Assembly: GCA_963772635.1 (NCBI GenBank)
Contig: CAVYYK010000012.1
Location: 1-64,000 of the forward strand
Length of the DNA: 64,000 bases
From: JAUXFS01 sp963772635
GTDB lineage: Bacteria > Pseudomonadota > Alphaproteobacteria > Rhodospirillales > Defluviicoccaceae
Reading direction: 5' to 3'
Part shown: positions 1 to 9,055 of the stretch, in pieces
Numbering within the stretch: position 1 is the stretch's first letter
Layout of the letters: each line of letters opens with the position of its first letter
The notes under the pieces: model-generated
Told to the model about the DNA's origin: nothing
Database searches by the model: none
Seen by the model: only the letters and a program-made list of their open reading frames with translations
Translations under genes and position numbers: made by a program

Positions 1-1088
1 AGCCGCCGCCGAGGACGCGGTCTTGGTCGTAGAACACGCAGGCCTGGCCGGGGGCGATGCCGGCCTGGGGTTCGTCGAGGATGACCTCGGCGGTGGAGTC
101 GGCGCGCGGGGCGGACGCGGGCGGCGACGGGTGGCTGGGTGGAGCGGAGCTTGACCTGGGCGCGGACGCCGTCCGTGGGCAGCGGGCCGTCGCCGAGCCA
201 GTTGACCTCGCGGATCGTCAGCCGGTCGCGGAGCAGCGCCTTGTAGGGACCGGCGACCACCCGGGCGGTGTCCGGCTCGATGCGGACGACGTAGAGCGGC
301 TGCGCGGCGGCGACGCCGAGGCCGCGGCGCTGGCCGACGGTGAAGTTGGCGACGCCATCGTGGCGGCCCAGCGTCCGGCCGTCGAGATCGACGATGTCGC
401 CGGGCGCGAACGCTTCGGGGCGCAGCTTCTCGACGATCGAGGCGTAGCCGCCGGCGGGGACGAAGCAGATGTCCTGGCTGTCGGGCTTGGCCGCCACCGG
501 CAGATCGAACCGGCGGGCCAGCGCGCGGGTCTCGTCCTTGCCGAGGCCACCGACGGGAAAGCGCAGAAAGGCGAGCTGGTCGCGGGTGGTGGCAAACAAA
601 AAGTAGCTCTGGTCGCGGGCCGGATCGGCGCCCCGGTGCAGCTCCGGCCCGGCGTCGCCGTCGCCGCGGCGCACATAGTGGCCGGTGGCGAGGGCGTCGG
701 CGCCGAGATCGCGGGCGGTGGCGAGCAGGTCGGTGAACTTGACCGTCTGGTTGCAGCGGACACACGGGATCGGCGTCTCGCCGGCGAGGTAGCTGTCGGC
801 GAAGTCCTCGATCACCTGGTCGCGGAACCGGCTCTCGTAGTCGAGCACGTAGTGGGGAATGCCGAGCCGGTCGGCGACCCGGCGGGCGTCGTGGATGTCC
901 TGGCCGGCGCAGCAGCTCCCCGGCCGGCCGACGGCCCGGCCGTGGTCGTAGAGCTGCAGGGTGACGCCGACCACGTCGTAGCCCTGCTCGCACAACAGCG
1001 CCGCGGTCACCGAACTGTCGACGCCGCCGGACATGGCGACGACGACACGGGTGGCCGGCGCGACCTTATCGAAACCGAGGGTGTTCAT
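1..1088 (-). CDS. mnmA: tRNA 2-thiouridine(34) synthase MnmA, 3' end cut by window edge, one frame change
   Basis: MnmA thiolates U34 of Lys, Glu and Gln tRNAs, using sulfur relayed from a cysteine desulfurase, so its place at the end of the isc locus fits. The start is ATG at 1088. The reading frame shows the PP-loop motif SGGVDSS near residue 26, the CCAGQDI segment, the cysteine in CVRCNQTVKF, and DSQDICFV. Near position 110 the frame changes: VKLRSTQPPVAARV reads in one frame and AEVILDEPQAGIAPGQ in the next, both typical of the MnmA C-terminus. This is probably a sequencing indel in a G/C run. The gene runs off the left edge. Confidence 0.88.
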   Translation of the reverse strand, partial: MNTLGFDKVAPATRVVVAMSGGVDSSVTAALLCEQGYDVVGVTLQLYDHGRAVGRPGSCCAGQDIHDARRVADRLGIPHYVLDYESRFRDQVIEDFADSYLAGETPIPCVRCNQTVKFTDLLATARDLGADALATGHYVRRGDGDAGPELHRGADPARDQSYFLFATTRDQLAFLRFPVGGLGKDETRALARRFDLPVAAKPDSQDICFVPAGGYASIVEKLRPEAFAPGDIVDLDGRTLGRHDGVANFTVGQRRGLGVAAAQPLYVVRIEPDTARVVAGPYKALLRDRLTIREVNWLGDGPLPTDGVRAQVKLRSTQPPVAARVRPARRLHRRGHPRRTPGRHRPRPGLRVLRPRPRPRRR

Positions 1089-1157
1089 CCGTGGCAATAT
1101 AGGGGACGGTCGCCGGGGCACAAGCGACCGCGTTGGCGGGAACGAGGCGGCAAAGCG

Positions 1158-1262
1158 CCCTCACCCTCCCGCTGCGCGGGTCCCTCCCTCTCCCGCAAGC
1201 GGGCGAGGGTAATTTTTTTGGCCCTCGTCCCCGCGTCGGGGGAGAGGGTCGGGGTGAGGGGG
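1158..1262. repeat. Intergenic palindromic repeat element
   Basis: Between mnmA and tenA lies a long imperfect inverted repeat: CCCTCACCCTCCC, then CCTCTCCCGC, a T-run, then GGGGGAGAGGG and GGGGTGAGGGG. Elements of this CCCTCACCC / GGGTGAGGG form are dispersed between genes in many GC-rich proteobacteria. It could also act as a transcription terminator or mRNA-stabilising hairpin. I see only this copy in the window. Confidence 0.6.
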
Positions 1263-1267
1263 CCGGG

Positions 1268-1951
1268 TTACGCCGCCGGTGGATGGAGGCCCATCTCCCA
1301 GAACGCCGCTTCCAGGCGGGTGGCCTGGCGGAAGGTGGTGACCAAGGTGTCGAGGCGGCCGGGGCCGCCGCGGCGGTGCATCAGCCGGTCCATTTGGGCG
1401 ACGTGGTCGCTGGCGACGGATTGGTAGTCGGCGGAGGCGTACATCTCGATCCACGCCCGGTAGGGGTTGCCGTCGATCACCGTCGCCGGATCGTCGGCGA
1501 GCGCCCGGCCGATCTCGGCGTAGCCGACGATGCACGGCGCCAGCGCCACCTGGAGATCGAGCAGGTCGCCGGCGAGGCCCCGTTCCAGCACGTAGCGGGT
1601 ATAGGCGATGGTCGCGTCGGCCTCGGGCGCCGCCGCCATCTCCGCCTCGCCGAGCCCCCACTCGGCGGAGTAGGCGACGTGAAGCTGCATCTCCTGGTCG
1701 ACCAGGGCGGAGAGGCCGGCCGCCGCGGCGCGGATATCGTCGAGGGTGTCGGCCTTGAACGCGGCGAGGCCGTAGGCGCGGGCGAAATGGACGAGAAACA
1801 GGTAGTCCTGGATCAGATAGTGGCGGAAGCAGGCCTCGGGCAGGGTGCCGTCGGCCAGCCCGCGGACGAAGGCGTGCGCCGTATAGGCGTCCCACTCGGC
1901 GGCACAGGCCGATCGCAGCTTGGCGAACAGGGTCTCGGCGGCGGCGGTCAA
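1268..1951 (-). CDS. tenA: TenA/THI-4 family protein (thiaminase II-like)
   Basis: TenA proteins hydrolyse thiamine breakdown products (aminopyrimidine salvage). The protein is about 227 residues, the usual family length, and all-helical. It shows EWDAYTAHAFVRGL and HYLIQDYLFL near the N-terminus. A cysteine in ALAPCIVGYAEIG is placed like the catalytic cysteine of B. subtilis TenA. The chosen start is TTG at 1951, overlapping the iscX stop by four bases (TTGA), which implies translational coupling. A longer in-frame ORF reaches 2053 but runs through iscX and its N-terminus is not TenA-like. Its presence in an isc operon is unusual; a role there is inference. Confidence 0.78.
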   Translation of the reverse strand: MTAAAETLFAKLRSACAAEWDAYTAHAFVRGLADGTLPEACFRHYLIQDYLFLVHFARAYGLAAFKADTLDDIRAAAAGLSALVDQEMQLHVAYSAEWGLGEAEMAAAPEADATIAYTRYVLERGLAGDLLDLQVALAPCIVGYAEIGRALADDPATVIDGNPYRAWIEMYASADYQSVASDHVAQMDRLMHRRGGPGRLDTLVTTFRQATRLEAAFWEMGLHPPAA

Positions 1952-2148
1952 TCCCGCTCGTCGAGCCAGGCCATCTGGATCGCCTCGAGGATCTTCTCGT
2001 TGGACTTCTGCGGGTCGTCGTCGAAGTCGGGCAGTTCCTGCACCCACTTCCACAGATCGGTGAACCGCATGTTAACCACGTCGACGTCCGGGTGGGCGTC
2101 CTCCAGCTCGATGGCGATGTCTTGTACGTCGGTCCAACGCAGCCCCAT
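1948..2148 (-). CDS. iscX: Fe-S assembly protein IscX
   Basis: This 66-residue acidic protein is the length of IscX (YfhJ). It carries the family hallmarks: WTDVQDIAIELEDAHPDVD, RFTDLWKWV and DDDPQKSNEKILEAIQ. IscX binds IscS and iron and modulates cluster assembly. It lies directly downstream of fdx, as in E. coli, and its stop overlaps the tenA start. Confidence 0.95.
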   Translation of the reverse strand: MGLRWTDVQDIAIELEDAHPDVDVVNMRFTDLWKWVQELPDFDDDPQKSNEKILEAIQMAWLDERD

Positions 2149-2172
2149 GGCGGGTGTCCTTTCGTCCGGCGG

Positions 2173-2511
2173 TCAGCGGTCGACCATCATGTTGCGGGTC
2201 GCCGACGGCAGGGTCACGGTCAACCCGTCGAGCTCCTCGGTGATCTTGATCTGACAGCCGAGGCGTGAAGTGTGGGTGAGCCCGAAGGCGAGGTCGAGCA
2301 TGTCCTCCTCCTCCTCGGTCGGCTCGTCGAGGTCGTCGTACCATTTGGGGTCGACGACCACATGGCAGGTCGAGCAGGCCAGCGACCCCTCGCACGCGCC
2401 CTCCAGGTCGATATCGTTGCGGTGGGCGATCTCCAACACCGACAACCCCAGCGGCGCCTCCACCTCCTTTCGGGTCTTACCGTCCGCGGACACAAAGGTC
2501 ATCTTCGGCAT
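2173..2511 (-). CDS. fdx: ISC-type [2Fe-2S] ferredoxin
   Basis: This is the electron donor for Fe-S cluster assembly. It has 112 residues from the ATG at 2511, chosen because AGGAGAG lies nine bases upstream; alternative GTG and TTG starts sit two and three codons earlier. The cluster ligands are C40, C46 and C49 (CEGSLACSTC) and C86 (RLGCQ), the adrenodoxin-like ISC pattern. The loop after the cluster is rich in Asp and Glu, typical of partner docking. It is placed between hscA and iscX. Confidence 0.95.
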   Translation of the reverse strand: MPKMTFVSADGKTRKEVEAPLGLSVLEIAHRNDIDLEGACEGSLACSTCHVVVDPKWYDDLDEPTEEEEDMLDLAFGLTHTSRLGCQIKITEELDGLTVTLPSATRNMMVDR

Positions 2512-2535
2512 GTTCACCAACTCTCCTGGTATCGT

Positions 2536-4452
2536 CTAGTGGTCTGATTCGGATGCCGCCGGGGCGGTTTCCTCGAAATCGCGGAGATCGTGTCCCCTGA
2601 GCGCGGCGCGAATGCCGCGGTCCATGCGCCGCTCGGCGAAGCCGAGGCTGGCCTTTTCGAGCGCTTCGATGGCCGAAACGATCGCGTCGCGGTCATCGCC
2701 GGCGATCGCCCGCTCGACGACCGTCATCGCTTTGGCGATGGAGGCGCTTTCGCCAGGCTCGAGCAGGTCGCCGTCCGCCGCCAGCGCCGACGCGACTGCG
2801 GCCAGCACGCGTCGCGCATCGACACGGGCTTCGGTGAGGATGCGGCGTTGCATGTCGTCGGCGGCGTTCTCCATGCTGTCGTAAAGCATTTTCGCCATCT
2901 CGTCCTCGCTCAACCCATAGGACGGCTTGACCGCGACCTGCTGCTCGACGCCGGTGACCTGCTCGCGGGCGGAGACGGTGAGCAGGCCGTCGGTGTCGAC
3001 CGCGAAGCTGACCTGGATGCGGGCGGCGCCGGCGGTCATCGGCGGAATGCCGTGCAGCTCGAACCGGGCGAGCGAGCGGCACTGATCAACCAATTCGCGT
3101 TCGCCCTGGAGCACGTGGATCGCCATCGCCGCCTGGCCGTCCTGAAAGGTGGTGAATTCCTGCGCCCGGGCCACCGGGATCGGCGTGTTGCGGGGGATGA
3201 TCTTCTCGACCAGGCCGCCCATGGTCTCGATGCCGAGGCTGAGCGGGGTGACGTCGAGCAGCAATGTATCGGAGCCGACGGTCAAAGCTTCCGCCTGCAG
3301 GGCGGCGCCGACGGCGACCACCTCGTCCGGGTTGATGTCGGCGAGCGGCTCGCGTCCGAACAACTCGGCGACGCGGCGGCGGACCAGCGGAACCCGGGTC
3401 GAGCCGCCGACCAGAACCACGCCGTTGACGTCCGTGGCATCGATGCCGGCATCCTCGAGGACACTGCGGCAGACGCGGATGGTGCGCTCGACCAGCGGGG
3501 CGATCAGTTCTTCGAGGCGGTCGCGGTCCAGACGGTGGAGGGTCTGCTTGTCGTCGACCTCCATCGCCCATTCGCCCGAGTCCTGTCGGCTCAGGCACTC
3601 CTTGGCCAGACGCGCCGACATCAACGCCAGCTTGACTTCCGAGGTCGAGAGCGTCTCCTCGCCGAGGCCGGCTTGCCGTTCGGCGAGGAAGTGTTCGGCC
3701 ACCGCGTGATCGAAGTCGTCGCCGCCGAGCGCCGAATCGCCGCCGGTGGCGAGCACCTGGAACACCCCTTTCTGCATCCGCAACAGCGAGATGTCGAAGG
3801 TTCCGCCGCCGAGGTCGTAGACCGCGTAGACGCCTTCGGCTCCCTCGTCGAGGCCGTAGGCGAGCGCCGCGGCTGTCGGCTCGTTGACCAGCCTCAGCAC
3901 TTCGAGGCCGGCGATGCGCGCCGCATCCTTGGTGGCGGTGCGCGCGGCATCGTCGAAATACGCCGGCACGGTGACCACCGCGCGGGTTACCGGACGGCCG
4001 AGGTGCTCCTCGGCGCGCGCCTTGAGCGCCTTGAGGATCTCCGCCGAGATCTCCACCGGCGACAGGCTGTGCCCGGCGACCAGAAGCCGAACCATGCCGG
4101 AGGCGCCTTCCTTGCGCGCCTCGACCTCGTACGGCAGGATCCCGCCGAGGCCCTTGATGTCCTCGACGCCCCGCCCCATCAGCCGCTTGACCGAGCTCAC
4201 CACCGCCTCCGGCCGATCGAGCATCAGCCGGCGGGCCAGTTCCCCGACGATCGCCGACCCGTCCGGCGCGTAGGCCACCACCGAAGGCACCAGGGCAACG
4301 CCGTTCTCGTCGCGAAGCACTTCGGTCTCGCCGCCGTTGCTGACCGCGACCACCGAATTGGTGGTGCCGAGATCGATGCCGACGGCCAGGGACGCGTCGT
4401 CTTCGTGGGGCTGCGGGGTTTCGCCCGGCTCGTGGATCTGCAACAACTGCAC
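2536..4452 (-). CDS. hscA: Fe-S assembly Hsp70 chaperone HscA
   Basis: HscA is a specialised DnaK-type ATPase that, with HscB, releases clusters from IscU, recognising its LPPVK motif. From GTG 4452 the protein is about 638 residues, near the family length. It begins VQLLQIHEPGE and then has the Hsp70 phosphate loop GIDLGTTNSVVA, followed by VYDLGGGTFDIS and VLVGGSTRVPLVR. The GTG start gives an N-terminus like known HscA and has GGGGAG upstream. The ORF extends further into hscB, but that part is not HscA-like. The gene follows hscB by a few bases. Confidence 0.95.
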   Translation of the reverse strand: MQLLQIHEPGETPQPHEDDASLAVGIDLGTTNSVVAVSNGGETEVLRDENGVALVPSVVAYAPDGSAIVGELARRLMLDRPEAVVSSVKRLMGRGVEDIKGLGGILPYEVEARKEGASGMVRLLVAGHSLSPVEISAEILKALKARAEEHLGRPVTRAVVTVPAYFDDAARTATKDAARIAGLEVLRLVNEPTAAALAYGLDEGAEGVYAVYDLGGGTFDISLLRMQKGVFQVLATGGDSALGGDDFDHAVAEHFLAERQAGLGEETLSTSEVKLALMSARLAKECLSRQDSGEWAMEVDDKQTLHRLDRDRLEELIAPLVERTIRVCRSVLEDAGIDATDVNGVVLVGGSTRVPLVRRRVAELFGREPLADINPDEVVAVGAALQAEALTVGSDTLLLDVTPLSLGIETMGGLVEKIIPRNTPIPVARAQEFTTFQDGQAAMAIHVLQGERELVDQCRSLARFELHGIPPMTAGAARIQVSFAVDTDGLLTVSAREQVTGVEQQVAVKPSYGLSEDEMAKMLYDSMENAADDMQRRILTEARVDARRVLAAVASALAADGDLLEPGESASIAKAMTVVERAIAGDDRDAIVSAIEALEKASLGFAERRMDRGIRAALRGHDLRDFEETAPAASESDH

Positions 4453-4457
4453 GCGAT

Positions 4458-5108
4458 CTACTCCCCGCCGGTCAACCGCCCGCGGCGAAGACGGCACTCG
4501 TCGACCAGCTTGCGCAGGTATTTGAGACGGGTGGTCAACCGGCACGCCTCCTCCAGATCGTCTTTGGCGAAGACCTCGGACAATGCCCGAATGCAGCCCT
4601 GGACATCGGCGGCGGCGCGCCGGGCGAGGGCTTCCACCTCGGCCGGGGTTTCGGCGTCGGCCAGCGCCTCGCGCAACTCCAGGGACTCGGTCAGCAGCTC
4701 CTGGTCGTTGACCAGATTGCAGCCTTCATGAAGCACCCCGGATCCCTTGAGATGGACCAGGTAATCGGCGCGCTTGAGCGGGTCCTTGATGGTTTCGTAA
4801 GCCTCGTTGATGCTCACCGCCTGGCTCTGCGACAGCGCCCGCTCGCGCGGCGTTCGCGTCGCGAAGCGATCCGGATGGAGAAGGCGTTGGCAGTCGAAGT
4901 ACCGGCGGTCCAACACCGCCCGATCGACGTCGAACCCGACGTTCAGCCCAAGGCGGCCGAAGTGGTCGAGCTGGCCCGGCGGCTGGACGGCGCCACAGGT
5001 CGGGCATAGCACCGCCAACTCGTCCGCCGGACCCTTGCACGACCAGCAAGTCCCCAAATGGCCGGCGATGGCGCCGGCTTCCGCCCGAAAATCCCGCTGC
5101 TGCTGCAT
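4458..5108 (-). CDS. hscB: Fe-S assembly J-domain co-chaperone HscB
   Basis: HscB delivers IscU to HscA and stimulates its ATPase. The protein has 216 residues. It opens with a rubredoxin-like zinc-binding pair, CWSC (about residue 21) and CPTC (about 35), an N-terminal extension also seen in eukaryotic HscB. The J-domain follows with the HPDR motif at LLHPDRFATRT, then SQAVSINEAYETIKDP and a C-terminal three-helix region for IscU binding. It sits between iscA and hscA. Confidence 0.94.
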   Translation of the reverse strand: MQQQRDFRAEAGAIAGHLGTCWSCKGPADELAVLCPTCGAVQPPGQLDHFGRLGLNVGFDVDRAVLDRRYFDCQRLLHPDRFATRTPRERALSQSQAVSINEAYETIKDPLKRADYLVHLKGSGVLHEGCNLVNDQELLTESLELREALADAETPAEVEALARRAAADVQGCIRALSEVFAKDDLEEACRLTTRLKYLRKLVDECRLRRGRLTGGE

Positions 5109-5181
5109 GAATGCCGTCTATACGATCGGTTGAGGGTTTGGCCACGGCGCCGCCGTCATCGGACGACTTTACCGGACGACT

Positions 5182-5523
5182 TCAGACGTGGAAGGACTCA
5201 CCGCAACCGCACCGACCCTTCTCGTTGGGATTGCGGAATACGAACCCCAATTCCAGCTTGTCCTCGACGTAGTCCATCTCGGTGCCGAGGATGAACATGG
5301 TGGCCTTGGGATCGATCAGGATCTTCACCCCGTCGGCTTCCACCACCTCGTCGAACGGCCCCTTCTCCTCGGCGAACTCGAGCGTGTAGGAGAGGCCCGA
5401 ACATCCCTTGGAGCGGACGCCGATACGAATGCCGAGCGCCGGTTTGCCGCGCTGCGCGAGCAAAGCCTTGACCCGATCGGCGGCCTCGGCGGTCACGGAT
5501 AACGCTTGGGGAAGCGGGCGCAT
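5182..5523 (-). CDS. iscA: A-type Fe-S carrier IscA
   Basis: This is a carrier or iron donor of the ISC pathway, 113 residues from ATG 5523 with GGAAG upstream. The three conserved ligand cysteines are C41 (SKGCSGLSY) and C105/C107 (RCGCGESF), with GTEMDYVEDKLELGFVFRNPN between them. It follows iscU as in other isc operons. SufA or ErpA are alternatives by sequence alone, but the location favours IscA. Confidence 0.93.
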   Translation of the reverse strand: MRPLPQALSVTAEAADRVKALLAQRGKPALGIRIGVRSKGCSGLSYTLEFAEEKGPFDEVVEADGVKILIDPKATMFILGTEMDYVEDKLELGFVFRNPNEKGRCGCGESFHV

Positions 5524-5577
5524 GGATCTTCCTTCTCCTCCACTAAGCAACGGCGAACGCGAGCGGACGACGGGCGG

Positions 5578-5982
5578 CTATTCCGCCGCCGTCTTCTTGC
5601 CCGCGGCGTTCTTCTTCCGGTAGTCGACGATCGCCGCCTTGATAGCATCCTCGGCCAGCACCGAACAATGGATCTTCACCGGCGGCAGCGCCAGGTGCTC
5701 GGCGATCTGGGTATTCTTGATCGTCTCGGCCTCGTCGAGGCTCTTGCCCTTGACCCACTCGGTGACCAGCGAGCTCGACGCGATCGCCGATCCGCAGCCG
5801 AAGGTCTTGAACTTGGCGTCCTCGATGATGCCGTCCTCGGTGACCTTGATCTGCAGCTTCATCACGTCGCCGCACGCCGGCGCGCCGACCAGGCCGGTGC
5901 CGATACCTTCGTCCGCCTTGTCGAAAGCGCCGACGTTGCGGGGGTGCTCGTAGTGGTCGATCACGTTCTTGCTGTATGCCAT
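5578..5982 (-). CDS. iscU: Fe-S cluster scaffold IscU
   Basis: IscU is the scaffold on which IscS-derived sulfur and iron are built into [2Fe-2S] clusters. It has 134 residues. All key residues are present: C37 and D39 (GAPACGDV), C63 (FGCGSA), H105 and C106 (KIHCS), and the HscA-recognition motif LPPVK at 99-103. The C-terminus is lysine- and alanine-rich. The start ATG at 5982 has a GGAGA-type ribosome site. It lies directly after iscS. Confidence 0.97.
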   Translation of the reverse strand: MAYSKNVIDHYEHPRNVGAFDKADEGIGTGLVGAPACGDVMKLQIKVTEDGIIEDAKFKTFGCGSAIASSSLVTEWVKGKSLDEAETIKNTQIAEHLALPPVKIHCSVLAEDAIKAAIVDYRKKNAAGKKTAAE

Positions 5983-6028
5983 ACTCGTTCTCCTTGGTTA
6001 TTCCGTCCGCTTCGGTGTTCGCGCACGA

Positions 6029-7288
6029 TCAGTGCTCCGCCCATTCGATGGACTTCAAATCGATTCCTTCCTGGGCCATCTCCCACAGCGGGCTCATCTG
6101 GCGCAGGCGGTTGACCTCGCCGACGATCTTCTCGACGGCGAAATCGACCTCTTCCTCGGTGGTGAACCGGCCGAGGCCGATCCGCAGGCTGGTATGGGCC
6201 AGTTCGACGTCGACGCCCAGCGCCCGGAGCACGTAGGAAGGCTCCAACGACGCCGAGGTGCAGGCCGAGCCCGACGACACCGCCAGGTCCTTGATCCCCA
6301 TCATCAATCCCTCGCCCTCGACGTACGCGAAGCTGATGTTGAGGTTGCCCGGAATGCGGTTCTCCAGATCGCCGTTGAGAAAGACGTCCGGCAACTGCTC
6401 GGTGATGCCCTTGTAGAAGCGGTCGCGCAGCATGTGCAGGCGTTCGGCTTCCGCGCCCATCTCGGCTTCGGCGATGCGGCAGGCCTCGCCCAGCCCCACG
6501 CACAGCGGCGTGGGAAGGGTGCCGGAGCGCATGCCGCGCTCCTGCCCGCCACCGCTGATCAGCGCCTCCAGACGCACCCGGGGCCGCCTGCGCACGTACA
6601 GCGCGCCGATGCCCTTCGGCCCGTAGAGCTTGTGGCCGGAGATGCTCATCAGGTCGATGTTCATCGCCTCGACGTCGAGCGGGATCTTCCCCGCCGCCTG
6701 GGCGGCGTCGGTGTGGAAGAACACCTTGCGCTCGCGGCAAATGGCGCCGATCTCGGCGATCGGCTGGATGACGCCGATCTCGTTGTGGACGCTCATGATC
6801 GACACCATCACCGTCTTGTCGGTGATCGCGTCTTTCAGCCGGTTCAGATCGATCAGGCCGTTGGTCTGGACCGGGAGGTAGGTGACCTCGAACCCCTCCA
6901 ACTCCAGATGGCGGCAACTGTCGAGCACGCATTTATGCTCGGTGACGCAGGTGATGATGTGGTTCTTGCGGTCCTTGTAGAACCGCGCCACGCCCTTCAG
7001 CGCCAGGTTGTTGGACTCGGTGGCGCCGGAGGTGAAGATGATCTCCTTGGCGTTGGCGCCGATCAGGTGGGCGATCTGGCCGCGCGCGCGTTCGACCGCA
7101 TCCTCCGCTTCCCAGCCGTAGGCGTGGCTGCGCGAGTGGGGATTGCCGAACATCTCGGTGAAATAGGGGAGCATCGCCTCGACGACCCGCCGGTCGGTCG
7201 GGGTCGTCGCCTGATAGTCCAGATAGACGGGCGCTCTGGTGTTCACATGCTTCTGGTCGCTCGTTGCGTGTCCCGCGAAGTCGTTCAT
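6029..7288 (-). CDS. iscS: Cysteine desulfurase IscS
   Basis: IscS is the PLP enzyme converting cysteine to alanine plus an enzyme persulfide. It has 419 residues, with an N-terminal extension of about 15 before VYLDYQATTP. The PLP lysine is K220 in SISGHKLYGPKG. The catalytic cysteine is C343 in SSGSACTSAS, on the long flexible loop of group I enzymes. RIGLGRFTTEEEVDFA near the end is characteristic. It is the main sulfur donor for IscU and probably for MnmA. Confidence 0.96.
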   Translation of the reverse strand: MNDFAGHATSDQKHVNTRAPVYLDYQATTPTDRRVVEAMLPYFTEMFGNPHSRSHAYGWEAEDAVERARGQIAHLIGANAKEIIFTSGATESNNLALKGVARFYKDRKNHIITCVTEHKCVLDSCRHLELEGFEVTYLPVQTNGLIDLNRLKDAITDKTVMVSIMSVHNEIGVIQPIAEIGAICRERKVFFHTDAAQAAGKIPLDVEAMNIDLMSISGHKLYGPKGIGALYVRRRPRVRLEALISGGGQERGMRSGTLPTPLCVGLGEACRIAEAEMGAEAERLHMLRDRFYKGITEQLPDVFLNGDLENRIPGNLNISFAYVEGEGLMMGIKDLAVSSGSACTSASLEPSYVLRALGVDVELAHTSLRIGLGRFTTEEEVDFAVEKIVGEVNRLRQMSPLWEMAQEGIDLKSIEWAEH

Positions 7289-7332
7289 CGTCTCACCTTC
7301 CTGCCTACTTGTTCATGCTCTCAACGTCTGGT

Positions 7333-8461
7333 TCACGCCGCCGGCGCCCGTACGTGGGCGTCGGATCCGAGACGGGCGTACAGGCTGCCCCATGCATCCA
7401 GGAGCCGATCGACGTCCTGATCGACATTGGTCCAGCCGAAGCTCACCCGCAGGGCGCAGGCCGCATGCTCCTCTTCCACCTTCATCGCCCGCGAGGACGT
7501 GGCTCGGCGCCACCTTGCCGGACGAACAGGCCGAACCGGCACTGACGGCGACTCCGCCGAGATCCAACGCCATCACCTGGGTCTCGCTGGCAACTCCCGG
7601 CATCGAAAAACAGCTGGTGTTGGGAAGCCGCGGCGCACCCGAACCGAAAATCCTCGTCGCCGGAACCAGTTCCCGCACGCCTCGCTCCAGCCGGTCGCGC
7701 AGCCGCGCCATCCTCGCGGCGTCGCCAACCGCGCCAACGGCTTCGGCGGCGGCGGCGAAACCGGCGATGCCGGGAATGTTTTCCGTTCCCGCACGACGGC
7801 CGCGCTCCTGTCCGCCGCCCCGCACCGTCGCCGCCAACGGCACCTCATCGGCGACAATCAGCGCGCCGATGCCCGTGGGGCCGCCGATCTTGTGCGCCGA
7901 CAGCGACATCATGTGAACGCCCAACGCCTTCATATCGACGACGATCCTGCCGGGCGCCTGCACCGCATCGCAGTGGGCGAGGGCGCCGTATCGCCGCGCC
8001 AGCGCGGCGACCGCCGCCACCGGCTGCACCACTCCCGTCTCGTTGCTGGCCAGCATCACCGAGACCAGGGCCGGGACCTCTTCGGCGGCAAGCATCGCTT
8101 CGAGAGCGTCCAGGTCGACAATTCCGTCGCCGTCGACGGGGATGCGCTCGGCGCTTTCGAAAGCGCCCAGGACCGAAACATGCTCGATCGAGGAAACCAG
8201 CACACGGTTTCGGCCGGCGCCTCGAACCGCGAGCGAATTGGCCTCGGTTCCGCCGCTGGTAAACACCACTTCCGCCACCTCGGCGCCAACCAGGGCGGCG
8301 ACGCGCTCGCGCGCGTCCTCCACCAACCGGCGCACCATGCGGCCGTGCCGGTGCACCGACGACGGATTGCCGGTCAACGCCAGTGCGGACGCCACCGCCT
8401 CGGCCGCTTCCGGCCTCACCGGCGTGGTGGCATTGTGATCGAGGTAAACGGCGTGTTCCAT
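7333..8461 (-). CDS. Second cysteine desulfurase (IscS/NifS-like), one frame change near the C-terminus
   Basis: This is a paralogue of the adjacent iscS, starting MEHAVYLDHNATTPVRPEA. It has the PLP lysine in LSAHKIGGPTG and the catalytic cysteine in SAGSACSSGKVAPSHVL. Just after SHVL (about position 7493) the frame shifts. The family-typical continuation AMKVEEEHAACALRVSFGW is in the next frame and ends at 7333, whereas the unshifted frame continues to 7313 with unrelated sequence. An extra base in CTCGCGGGCG is the likely cause. It lies between iscR and iscS on the same strand, so this operon encodes two desulfurases. Confidence 0.85.
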
Positions 8462-8494
8462 CGACTCGTCAATTCGTGCCTTACGACCTGCGCC

Positions 8495-8968
8495 CTACCG
8501 CGCCGCGGTGGCGAGCTCGGGGCGGCTCGCGTTGAATATCAGACGGCTGGTTCCCAGCACGCGTCGCTCGCAGACGTCACCGAGGGTTACGGCGCTCAGG
8601 TAGAGATAAATCTGATTGCCCAGTTCCTCCCACAGATCATGGGTCAAACACCGCCCTTTGCTGGTGTGACAGCCGGTGGGCGATCCCGGGCTGCACCGGG
8701 TCGCCTTGATCGGTTCGTCGACGGCGAGAATGATGTCGGCAATTCTCATGTCGTTCTGACTCCTGGCCATCAGGTATCCACCTCCCGGGCCGCGCACGCT
8801 GTTCACCAGGCCGCCTCTGCGCAGCCCGCCGAACAACTGCTCCAGATACGAAAGCGAGATCTCCTGCCGTTCGGCGATATCGGCCAAAGCCACGGGCTTG
8901 CCATTGCTGTGATGGGCGAGGTCCGCCATCGCCATTACCGCGTAACGTCCTTTGGTGCTCAGTTTCAC
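8495..8968 (-). CDS. iscR: Rrf2-family Fe-S regulator IscR
   Basis: IscR senses Fe-S sufficiency with its own [2Fe-2S] cluster and represses the isc operon when loaded. It has 157 residues: an N-terminal winged helix (MKLSTKGRYAVMAMADL) and recognition region SLSYLEQLFGGLRRGGLV. Cluster ligands C92, C100 and C107, with a nearby histidine at H110, match the E. coli C92/C98/C104/H107 arrangement but with wider spacing. It is probably co-transcribed with cysE upstream and the desulfurases downstream. Confidence 0.94.
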   Translation of the reverse strand: MKLSTKGRYAVMAMADLAHHSNGKPVALADIAERQEISLSYLEQLFGGLRRGGLVNSVRGPGGGYLMARSQNDMRIADIILAVDEPIKATRCSPGSPTGCHTSKGRCLTHDLWEELGNQIYLYLSAVTLGDVCERRVLGTSRLIFNASRPELATAAR

Positions 8969-9055
8969 TGCCGTTCTCCTCCGGACCGACCGCGTCGGTT
9001 CCTCTGTGTCAAATTTTCTCGCCTGCGAATCTCACCGCGGCACATCGTCTCCTCG

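Noticed and set aside
2590..4731. 713-codon ORF on the plus strand
   Set aside because: It is antisense to hscA and the end of hscB, has no family resemblance and follows the third-position GC pattern of the real genes.
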